A stretch of 5,118 nucleotides of DNA from an archaeon (GTDB taxonomy: Archaea > Thermoproteota > Bathyarchaeia > TCS64). The position numbers and the translations under genes were made by a program. The stretch covers positions 1 through 5,118 of the forward strand of contig JAHLLU010000169.1 in NCBI GenBank assembly GCA_020444005.1, read 5' to 3'. The notes beneath the pieces are model-generated. The model was given only the letters and a program-made list of their open reading frames with translations. It searched no databases and was not told the DNA's origin. Each line of letters begins with the position of its first letter. Position 1 is the first letter of the stretch. Below, piece by piece: positions 1 to 5,008 of this stretch.

Positions 1-1548
1 AGCGCCAACCCAAACAGCCCACTACACATAGGCAACGCAAGAAACAGCATCCTAGGCGACAGCCTCGCAAGCCTACTAGAAAACAGAGGAAACGACGTCA
101 CAATCCACTTCCTAGTAAACGACATGGGGCGCCAAGTAGCCATGGCAACATACGGCTGGAAACTCATGGGTAAACCCAAACCAGAAGGCACCGCAGAACT
201 CTGGGTAGGCACCATATACGCCGCGGTAAACGTAGTCATGGAACTAACCCGACTACGAGCAGAACTAAAAGAAGCCGAACAAGAAGGCTGGGTCTACGAA
301 GCATCTGAAGCCCAAGAACAGATAGAGGAATACGAAAAAGCAGCCGAGATGCTCACAGAACGCTACCCAGACATCTACAAAGCCATGAGTGAAAAACTAC
401 CCCAAATACCAGACCCCATGGCGAAAATAATAGCACTAAACACAAGCTACGAAAACAACGAACCAGAAACCGTACAAGAAGTCAGAACCGTCATCAACTA
501 CTGCCTCAACGGCTTCCAAGAAAGCCTAGGACTCCTCGGCATCCACTTCGACAGCTTCGACTTCGAGTCAGACCTAGTCTGGGCACAAGCCGCAGAAAAC
601 GTACTAGACCGACTCAAAGAAACAGGCTACGTCATCAAAGACATGGGCGCACAGGTACTCGACTGCGACTGGATCGCAAGAGACCTCAAACTCAAAGAAC
701 GATGGGGCCTCCACCCAGAACACGAGATACCCAGACTAGTACTAGTCAGAAGCGACGGAACAACCCTCTACACCCTACGAGACATGGCCTACAGCATATA
801 CAAGTTCGGCTTGGCCGACCGCGTAATCAACGTCATCGGCATGGAACAGACACTAGCCCAGCTACAACTCAGAATCGCCCTAGCCGCAATAGGCGATCTA
901 AAAATGGGTGACAACCAGCTCCACTACTCATACGAGTTCGTTAAACTCCCCGGAGTAAAGATGAGTGGACGCCTTGGACGATACGTTACCCTCAACGAAG
1001 TCCTTGAACGCGCAGTAAGCCTAGCCATGGAGGAAGTCGAAAAACGAAACCCAGAGCTAACCCCAGAGGAAAAAAACGAGATAGCAGAAATGGTAGGCTA
1101 CGGAGCAGTCAAGTACACCCTGCTCAGCGTTGACCCCATGAAGCAAGTGGTCTTCGACTGGAAAAAAGCACTGGACTTTGAGACCAACAGCGCACCATTC
1201 ATCCAATACAGCCACGCAAGAACATGCAACATACTCAAACGAGCCACACAGAACCCAGAACCAGAATACGCCACACTAAACGCCCTCAAAGAAAAAGAAC
1301 TCATCAACCTACTAGCCGAGTTCCCAGAGACCTTTGAACGCGCAGCAGAAGAACTACAACCCGCAAACCTAACCGCATACGCCAACAACCTCGCTGACAA
1401 GTTCAACAGCTTCTACGCCACACAAAACGTGTTGAAAGCGGAGACCGCTGGACTCATGGGCGCAAGACTCAAAGTAGTAGACGCGGCGAGAATCACTCTC
1501 CGTAACGCTTTGATGGTGCTAGGCATCGATGCCCCTGAACAGATGTAG
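1..1548 (+). CDS. argS: Arginyl-tRNA synthetase, class Ia, 5'-truncated by the window edge
   Basis: Cytoplasmic enzyme that charges tRNA-Arg with arginine using ATP. The reading frame is open from base 1, so the true start lies upstream; 515 residues are visible. Residues below are numbered from the window edge. The class I signature is HIGN (9-12), followed by ARN and VNDMGRQ (39-45), an ArgRS hallmark. RDMAY (260-264) matches the ArgRS-specific RDxAY motif. KMSGR (320-324) is the KMSKS equivalent. The C-terminal DALR anticodon-binding domain starts near APFIQYSHAR and ends with the family-typical LGIDAPEQM. Archaeal ArgRS is usually a little over 600 residues, so roughly 100 residues, mainly the N-terminal tRNA D-loop-binding domain, are missing. 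A charged, coiled-coil-like insert lies at about 80-125. Codons are strongly A/C-rich (CTA, GAA, ACA). The stop TAG directly abuts the stop of the convergent glycosylase gene. Identity is near certain. Confidence 0.97.
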   Translation, partial: SANPNSPLHIGNARNSILGDSLASLLENRGNDVTIHFLVNDMGRQVAMATYGWKLMGKPKPEGTAELWVGTIYAAVNVVMELTRLRAELKEAEQEGWVYEASEAQEQIEEYEKAAEMLTERYPDIYKAMSEKLPQIPDPMAKIIALNTSYENNEPETVQEVRTVINYCLNGFQESLGLLGIHFDSFDFESDLVWAQAAENVLDRLKETGYVIKDMGAQVLDCDWIARDLKLKERWGLHPEHEIPRLVLVRSDGTTLYTLRDMAYSIYKFGLADRVINVIGMEQTLAQLQLRIALAAIGDLKMGDNQLHYSYEFVKLPGVKMSGRLGRYVTLNEVLERAVSLAMEEVEKRNPELTPEEKNEIAEMVGYGAVKYTLLSVDPMKQVVFDWKKALDFETNSAPFIQYSHARTCNILKRATQNPEPEYATLNALKEKELINLLAEFPETFERAAEELQPANLTAYANNLADKFNSFYATQNVLKAETAGLMGARLKVVDAARITLRNALMVLGIDAPEQM

Positions 1549-2139
1549 CTAGAGTTCAGCCAGTTTCTTCATATCTTTCTCAAGATCACCAAGCAGATGC
1601 CTACGATAAATAGCCGCAGCCGGGTGATACAAAGGCATCAACTTCACTTTACCCCAACTCGTCTCCACCTCATAGACCCTACCATGAGCATCACCAATAA
1701 CATCCCCACCAATATCGTGCCTAGACTGGAAATAAGCTAACGCACTATTCCCCATAGGAGCGATAACCTTGGGTTTGATAATCTCAAGCTGCCGCATCAA
1801 ATAACCCTCACAACACTCGACCTCAGACTTCTTTGGTCTCCTGTTCCCCGGAGGACGACACTTCAAAATATTCCCAATAAAAATCTCATCACGCACCAGT
1901 CCAGCAGCCTCCAGCAATCCATCAAGAAGCTTACCAGCGGAACCCACAAAAGGAAGCCCTGATTCATCCTCTTTTCTCCCCGGTGCTTCTCCCACCAAAA
2001 CTATTTTTGCGTCCAGACTCCCCGAGCCAATAACCACGTTTTTCCGAGTTTGTCCGAGGGCGCAGTTGAGGCATGACCTTGCTTGTGCTGTTACCTCGTT
2101 CATTTGCACCGTTTTTTCCCGGGTGTCTGATCTATACAT
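1549..2139 (-). CDS. Family 4 (UDGa-type) uracil-DNA glycosylase with 4Fe-4S cluster
   Basis: Removes uracil from DNA, the first step of base excision repair after cytosine deamination. At 196 residues it fits the family (about 190-220). Motif A is GEAPGRKED (50-58), followed by GLPFVG (61-66), which holds the uracil-stacking Phe. Motif B is HPAAA (172-176). These separate it from family 5 enzymes, which carry GLAPA. Cluster ligands are C23 and C26 (CLNC), C94 (KCRPPGNR) and C110; C109 beside C110 is an extra cysteine. The ATG at 2139 overlaps the TAA of the CoA-transferase gene by one base (TAATG) and has GAAGG 9 nt upstream. An internal ATG at 2103 (residue 13) has GGTG just upstream and would put the first cysteine at residue 11, nearer the usual family spacing, so either start may be used. 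It is probably translated from the CoA-transferase transcript. Confidence 0.95.
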   Translation of the reverse strand: MYRSDTREKTVQMNEVTAQARSCLNCALGQTRKNVVIGSGSLDAKIVLVGEAPGRKEDESGLPFVGSAGKLLDGLLEAAGLVRDEIFIGNILKCRPPGNRRPKKSEVECCEGYLMRQLEIIKPKVIAPMGNSALAYFQSRHDIGGDVIGDAHGRVYEVETSWGKVKLMPLYHPAAAIYRRHLLGDLEKDMKKLAEL

Positions 2140-2141
2140 TA
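2139..2141 (-). other. One-base stop/start overlap (TAATG) between CoA-transferase and glycosylase genes
   Basis: The TAA of the CoA-transferase gene and the ATG of the glycosylase gene share one A, which is classical geometry for translational coupling. It implies a shared transcript, with the glycosylase probably translated by terminating or re-initiating ribosomes. If the internal ATG at 2103 is the real start, the coupling would be weaker. Confidence 0.75.
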
Positions 2142-3332
2142 TACGACGCCTTCTTCCTTTAACCGCTTATAGCGTTCCTCTGATACTCCAAGAATCTCTT
2201 TCAAGACATTTAACGTGTCCCCACCCAGAATTGGCGCTGGTCCCCTTGGCTGGGGGTCTGTCATGGACATCTTGATGGGGTTTCCCTGAATCTTCACTGT
2301 GCCTATGCCGGGTTGGTTCATTTCTTGTACCATTTTCCGTGCACCCATAATATGTGGGTCCTCTGATGCTTCCTTAATATCATAAATAGGGCAACATGGT
2401 ACACCAGCCTCTGTAAGCAGTCCTACTACATCGTCTTTTGATTGTGGTCTAGTCCATTTCTCTATCTCTGCTCTTAATGGTTCATGGTTCTCGACACGCA
2501 GGGGATTTGTCTTGTATCGTGGATCATCATCTAGCTGTAGTTTGGTTGCTGCTAGGAACCGGTTCCAGAGACTATCGTTGGCTATACCAATGACTACCCA
2601 TCCATCGCTTGTCTCAAAGGTATCATAGGGGTAAATGAACTCATACCTGTTACCGATACGCTCAGGAATATGCCCATCAACATAGTAAACCTGTGGAATA
2701 TTCTCCAACGCCGCAAAGACGCTATCCACAAGCGATACATCAACAAGTTGACCCACACCAGTCTGATCACGCACCTTCAAGGCTCCCAAAATACCGACAG
2801 TACAGAAGAGACTACTCAAAATATCACCAATCGCCGTACCCGACCTTGTAGGGGGGCTATCAGGCCAACCAGTTATACTGAGAAGACCACCCATGGCTTG
2901 ACCAATAATATCATAACCCGGTCTACTGCTGTAGGGTCCATATTGTCCGAACCCTGATATGGCCGCATAGACTAGGCGTGGATTGATTTCTTTGAGTTCT
3001 TCGTATCCGAGTCCTAGCCTATTCATGGTTCCGGGTCTAAAGTTCTCCAAGAGCACATCGCTTTGTTTGACTAGTTCTTTGAAGATGTTTTTTCCATCTT
3101 CTGTTTTTAGATTGATAGTGATGCTCTTTTTCCCCCTGTTGAGGTTCACATAGTACATCGATTCTTCTCCGATGAATGGGGGGAACTGTCGGCTATCGTC
3201 CCCTCCCCCCGGTATCTCCAGTTTGATTACGTCTGCACCCATGTCCGCTAGGAGCATACCTGTGAAGGGTCCAGCGAGGACCCTGCTCATATCCAATACC
3301 CGTATTCCTAGAAGAGCATCCTTTGATAACAT
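2139..3332 (-). CDS. CaiB/Frc family III acyl-CoA transferase
   Basis: Family III CoA-transferases move CoA between organic acids through an aspartyl-CoA intermediate; relatives include formyl-CoA:oxalate, carnitine and benzylsuccinate CoA-transferases and alpha-methylacyl-CoA racemase. The protein has 397 residues, the usual length. Visible family features are GIRVLDMSRVLAGP (9-22), LADMGADVIKLE (28-39), the NRGKKS segment (65-70), LLENFRPGTMNRLGLGY (94-110), SGFGQYGPY (126-134) and PGYDIIGQAMGG (138-149), in which D141 is the expected catalytic aspartate. The substrate cannot be told from sequence. The frame stays open back to about 3497, but family alignment begins at ATG 3332 and the extension would run into the archaellin gene, so 3332 is chosen. 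No good Shine-Dalgarno precedes it; a TATA-like box 25 nt upstream suggests leaderless transcription. Synonymous codon choice changes sharply in the middle third (about 2580-2940). Confidence 0.93.
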   Translation of the reverse strand: MLSKDALLGIRVLDMSRVLAGPFTGMLLADMGADVIKLEIPGGGDDSRQFPPFIGEESMYYVNLNRGKKSITINLKTEDGKNIFKELVKQSDVLLENFRPGTMNRLGLGYEELKEINPRLVYAAISGFGQYGPYSSRPGYDIIGQAMGGLLSITGWPDSPPTRSGTAIGDILSSLFCTVGILGALKVRDQTGVGQLVDVSLVDSVFAALENIPQVYYVDGHIPERIGNRYEFIYPYDTFETSDGWVVIGIANDSLWNRFLAATKLQLDDDPRYKTNPLRVENHEPLRAEIEKWTRPQSKDDVVGLLTEAGVPCCPIYDIKEASEDPHIMGARKMVQEMNQPGIGTVKIQGNPIKMSMTDPQPRGPAPILGGDTLNVLKEILGVSEERYKRLKEEGVV

Positions 3333-3351
3333 GCACACTTCTGGGGGACTT

Positions 3352-3362
3352 GGAAATAAAAG
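3352..3362 (-). promoter_or_regulatory. TATA-like box for the CoA-transferase gene, leaderless geometry
   Basis: On the minus strand CTTTTATTTCC is centred about 25 nt upstream of ATG 3332, the normal spacing from an archaeal TATA box to the transcription start. Together with the lack of a Shine-Dalgarno, this suggests a leaderless mRNA that begins at the start codon. The box is only moderately TATA-like and sits in a T-rich spacer, so it may instead be part of the archaellin terminator. Confidence 0.4.
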
Positions 3363-3370
3363 ACCTGCTA

Positions 3371-3388
3371 GAAAAGAAAAAGGAATTA
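3371..3388 (-). terminator. T-tract terminator after the archaellin gene
   Basis: Immediately after the archaellin stop codon (TAA at 3388-3386) the minus strand reads TTCCTTTTTCTTTTC, two close T-runs (five and four). Oligo-T tracts without a hairpin are sufficient terminators for archaeal RNA polymerase. The 53-bp gap to the CoA-transferase gene therefore probably separates two transcription units. Confidence 0.55.
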
Positions 3389-4009
3389 GTCGATGGTCAT
3401 TACGGCGACATAGACCGCCGGTATCTCTCTGTTTATCGATAGTACCGCGCCTTCGCTTGGTCGAAGCTCTACCCTGAAGGTCTCGTAGGGGTGGCAATAT
3501 AGATCAGTTCTATTGACCACCGCTGGGTCAACCCCATCGTTTGGTATCTCTGTAAAGTCAATGTCTACCCTGTACTTTTCACCGACCTCTAACAATGTGT
3601 CGCCGTCGCCGTTGACGCATGTCATGGTCATGATTGTGCCATTTACATCGTATAGCTCGCCGTGGTGTCTCTCGTTTGTGAAGGTTGCCACTAGTCGGGC
3701 GTCATCGATGTCGATTGGTGTGTGCCCTTGACTGAGTTTGATGTAGAATGTGAGTTTTGTTAAACAGATGTCGCTTTGGTCTCCAAGTGATACGTTGGCA
3801 AAGTTTGCGACTACTCCGTTGTCTGTCATTATCGCTGATGTTGCCTCGCTCATTCCTGATGCAATCACGCTCTGTGCTTTCTCGGAGGTAATGAATCCCA
3901 TGTTCAAGATGACGAACGCGAATGCTGCTGCGGTGATCACGAACGCAACCAGTATAATTGCTGTCTCAAGTCCTGTTACACCGCGACGGTTTCTTAGTTT
4001 ATTTATCAT
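3386..4009 (-). CDS. Archaellin (archaeal flagellin) / type IV pilin-like filament subunit
   Basis: Secreted filament subunit of 207 residues. The N-terminus is a class III signal peptide: a positive stretch (KLRNRRG, 4-10) with predicted preflagellin-peptidase cleavage after G10, then VTGLETA with Glu at +5 of the mature protein. A hydrophobic helix follows (about 16-39, IILVAFVITAAAFAFVIL), the assembly core. The rest is a beta-rich globular domain ending in FRVELRPSEGAVLSINREIP, resembling archaellin C-termini. Three N-glycosylation sequons (N72, N123, N166) fit a glycosylated surface protein. C82, C131 and C172 are unusual for archaellins. The start is supported by GGTGA 9 nt upstream and by the signal peptide. 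No other archaellum genes (arlCDEFGHIJ) are adjacent here, so it could be an orphan archaellin or an adhesion pilin. It is divergent from the ModE-like regulator, suggesting local control. Confidence 0.87.
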   Translation of the reverse strand: MINKLRNRRGVTGLETAIILVAFVITAAAFAFVILNMGFITSEKAQSVIASGMSEATSAIMTDNGVVANFANVSLGDQSDICLTKLTFYIKLSQGHTPIDIDDARLVATFTNERHHGELYDVNGTIMTMTCVNGDGDTLLEVGEKYRVDIDFTEIPNDGVDPAVVNRTDLYCHPYETFRVELRPSEGAVLSINREIPAVYVAVMTID

Positions 4010-4018
4010 TTATCTGTG

Positions 4019-4023
4019 TCACC
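4019..4023 (-). promoter_or_regulatory. Shine-Dalgarno (GGTGA) for the archaellin gene
   Basis: GGTGA on the minus strand, 9 nt before ATG 4009, is complementary to the 3' end of archaeal 16S rRNA (core of GGAGGTGATC). It confirms the chosen start and implies a leadered transcript, in contrast to the divergent regulator gene. Confidence 0.7.
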
Positions 4024-4052
4024 GTAACCTTTGACACACCCATGTAGTTTGG

Positions 4053-4061
4053 TTTTATATA
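4053..4061 (-). promoter_or_regulatory. TATA box of the archaellin promoter
   Basis: The minus strand reads TATATAAAA followed by CC. Spacing predicts a start of transcription near 4031 and a leader of about 22 nt that contains the GGTGA. This is one of the best TATA matches in the window, consistent with a strongly expressed structural gene. No convincing purine-rich BRE is seen upstream of it. Confidence 0.7.
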
Positions 4062-4084
4062 GAAAATGTAGCCATGACATGGAT

Positions 4085-4103
4085 GACTGATCGCGCATCA
4101 GTC
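4085..4103. promoter_or_regulatory. Perfect 7-bp inverted repeat, candidate operator
   Basis: GACTGAT, spacer CGCGC, then ATCAGTC: perfect 7-bp arms. One mismatch outward followed by one more complementary pair extends it to nine positions per side. It lies between the two opposed TATA boxes of the archaellin and ModE-like promoters, ending 7 bp before the regulator's TTAAAA box. The 12-bp arm-to-arm period suits a dimeric winged-helix protein. The ModE-like protein is the obvious candidate binder, but this is inference. Confidence 0.55.
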
Positions 4104-4110
4104 GTTATCG

Positions 4111-4116
4111 TTAAAA
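4111..4116 (+). promoter_or_regulatory. TATA-like box (TTAAAA) of the ModE-like regulator gene
   Basis: TTAAAACC lies with its centre about 24 nt before ATG 4137, which places the transcription start at or next to the start codon. The absence of a Shine-Dalgarno agrees with a leaderless mRNA. The motif TAAAACC is repeated in inverse orientation in the archaellin TATA element (4051-4057), so the two boxes are similar in sequence and face away from each other. Confidence 0.5.
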
Positions 4117-4136
4117 CCATCACAACACCACATTAA

Positions 4137-4607
4137 ATGAACAACATGAGCTCACCCAAACCCGCCTCAAAAATATGGCTAGAAACCGATGAAGGATACG
4201 TATTCGGGCCCGGCGTCTATAGCCTGCTAAAAGCCATCAAGGAAAAGGGGACTCTCAAAGAAGCTAGCCAAGATCTGGACATGAGTTACCGATATGCTTG
4301 GGGGCTAATTCGAAAAGCCGAGGAAAAACTAGGCGACAAACTCATAGATGCATCAAAGGGCGGCAGACAAGGCGGGGGCAGCTCGACAATCACCGAGCTC
4401 GGGGAACATTTCATCAAGGATTTTGAGAAAATACAGAAGGCTTGGCAAGAGTTCAGGGATCAATATGATAGTACTTCGGTTGTTTCTGCCACTGTTGTAG
4501 ATGTTGATGGTGACTTAGCGTTAAAGCTAGACGAACCCATCTATCTTCCAGCTGACACAAAGTATACATTAGGAGACGATGTAAAGCTAAAATTCCTAAA
4601 GTTTTAG
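4137..4607 (+). CDS. ModE N-terminal-type winged helix-turn-helix transcriptional regulator
   Basis: A 156-residue DNA-binding protein. The opening KIWLETDEGYVFGPG (12-26) and the helix-turn-helix (about 38-66, GTLKEASQDLDMSYRYAW then a helix ending KLG) match the ModE/LysR-like wHTH. The wing is a glycine-rich loop, KGGRQGGGSST (74-84), then TELG, as in ModE N-terminal domains. A helix (90-109) would serve dimerisation. The C-terminal 45 residues are short and beta-rich (SATVVDVDGDLALKL...). They are too short for the paired molybdate-binding Mop domains of E. coli ModE, so molybdate sensing should not be assumed. ATG 4137 is favoured because a TTAAAA box lies 21-26 nt upstream and no Shine-Dalgarno is present, fitting a leaderless mRNA; ATG 4146 is an alternative. 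Divergent from the archaellin gene with a shared control region, which it may regulate together with itself. Confidence 0.85.
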   Translation: MNNMSSPKPASKIWLETDEGYVFGPGVYSLLKAIKEKGTLKEASQDLDMSYRYAWGLIRKAEEKLGDKLIDASKGGRQGGGSSTITELGEHFIKDFEKIQKAWQEFRDQYDSTSVVSATVVDVDGDLALKLDEPIYLPADTKYTLGDDVKLKFLKF

Positions 4608-4615
4608 GCGTTTTT
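4595..4615. terminator. Short hairpin plus T-run over the overlapping convergent stop codons
   Basis: CCTAAA and TTTAGG form perfect 6-bp arms around GT (4595-4608), followed on the + strand by CG and TTTTT (4611-4615). The TAG of the ModE-like gene and the TAA of the PadR-like gene both lie in the right arm. On the minus strand the hairpin is followed by AATTTTAG, a weaker T-run. It probably works mainly as the + strand terminator and perhaps in both directions. The stem is short and A/T-rich, so the T-run may matter most. Confidence 0.5.
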
Positions 4616-4921
4616 CTCTAGTACTTCTAGGAAATGATTATACTTTTCTTGGATTCCCGACCCTGACGATGTTATTCGGTAACATTGTTTTATATCATCA
4701 CTTGCCTCTGGGCATTTCCTGATGTAGCCTAGGCTGCATAGGTCGTTGAGGTGATGATAGACATTTCTGATGTCGTTGTCGTTCATGTAGGTGTAGAAGT
4801 TGTCTTTGAGGCTCTGCCATATATTGTACCCATAGGATACGTCTCCACTTTGCTCATTGCTGTGGATTACTGCCAGTATCTTCATCTTTGTTGCTCCGCA
4901 TGTTCCTTTGGGCTTCGGCAT
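4604..4921 (-). CDS. Small PadR-like winged-helix DNA-binding protein
   Basis: A 105-residue protein predicted to bind DNA. The segment MKILAVIHSNEQSGDVSYGYNI (13-34, in two pieces) looks like PadR helix 1 and the glycine/tyrosine turn. The recognition region is about 48-66 (NDIRNVYHHLNDLCSLGYI), and the wing is about 67-85 (RKCPEAS through CYRITSSG). A C-terminal helix (90-103) could dimerise. Cysteines are at 8, 61, 70 and 80. The start at 4921 is supported by a strong GAGGAG 6 nt upstream; M13 is less likely. The gene is convergent with the ModE-like gene, with stops overlapping by three bases, and divergent from tfb across 87 bp, so it may regulate tfb or itself. The PadR assignment is by fold pattern only; another archaeal wHTH family is possible. 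Confidence 0.68.
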   Translation of the reverse strand: MPKPKGTCGATKMKILAVIHSNEQSGDVSYGYNIWQSLKDNFYTYMNDNDIRNVYHHLNDLCSLGYIRKCPEASDDIKQCYRITSSGSGIQEKYNHFLEVLEKNA

Positions 4922-4925
4922 TGGG

Positions 4926-4933
4926 CTCTCCTC
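4926..4933 (-). promoter_or_regulatory. Shine-Dalgarno (GAGGAG) for the PadR-like gene
   Basis: The minus strand reads GAGGAGAG, with GAGGAG ending 6 nt before ATG 4921. This is the strongest ribosome-binding site in the window. It decides the start in favour of residue 1 over the internal methionine at residue 13. Confidence 0.75.
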
Positions 4934-4956
4934 GGAATCCTTAAATAAAAACGACG

Positions 4957-4966
4957 TTATATATAA
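4957..4966. promoter_or_regulatory. Palindromic TATA box shared by the PadR-like and tfb promoters
   Basis: TTATATATAA is its own reverse complement. Measured leftwards it predicts a start near 4936 and a 15-nt leader carrying GAGGAG for the PadR-like gene. Measured rightwards it predicts a start near 4988 and a leader of about 20 nt before the GTG of tfb. One TBP-binding element may therefore serve both genes, with direction set by flanking BRE sequence. Confidence 0.55.
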
Positions 4967-4976
4967 TTTACGTATG

Positions 4977-4987
4977 GGTAAATTACC
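4977..4987. promoter_or_regulatory. Inverted repeat GGTAA-A-TTACC upstream of tfb, possible operator
   Basis: Perfect 5-bp arms around a central A; with a one-base bulge the symmetry extends to ATGG/CCAT. It lies between the shared TATA box and the tfb start, directly before the predicted transcription start near 4988. A protein bound here would block tfb initiation. It is short and A/T-rich, so chance is not excluded. Confidence 0.35.
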
Positions 4988-5008
4988 ATATTGATTTTAA
5001 TTAATTAG

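Noticed and set aside
702..911. Open frame of 69 codons on the + strand inside argS
   Set aside because: It is a shadow of the argS frame, caused by its A/C-rich, stop-poor composition. It is rich in Arg, Pro, Thr and Gln with no domain pattern.
1098..1406. Open frame of 102 codons on the - strand inside argS
   Set aside because: Antisense to the well-conserved argS C-terminal part, Ser/Ala-rich, with no Shine-Dalgarno, promoter or family features.
3333..3497. N-terminal extension of the CoA-transferase reading frame by 55 residues
   Set aside because: The extension is basic and low in family similarity, overlaps the archaellin 3' end by about 110 bases in another frame, and family alignment starts naturally at MLSKDALLGIRVLD.
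2670..4034. Several + strand open frames of 70-100 codons opposite the CoA-transferase and archaellin genes
   Set aside because: All are antisense to genes with clear family motifs. Their products look like low-complexity shadow translations (Thr/Asn-rich or Ser-rich).
4751..4948. Open frame of 65 codons on the + strand opposite the PadR-like gene
   Set aside because: It overlaps the better-supported minus-strand gene, which has a strong ribosome-binding site and wHTH pattern. The valine-rich product looks like a reverse-strand shadow.
4955..4972. Resemblance of CGTTATATATAATTTACG to a bacterial ModE box
   Set aside because: The likeness rests mostly on a TATA run that is explained by the promoter. 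The CGT and ACG ends are not symmetric about the TATA palindrome, and the site is not beside a molybdate gene.
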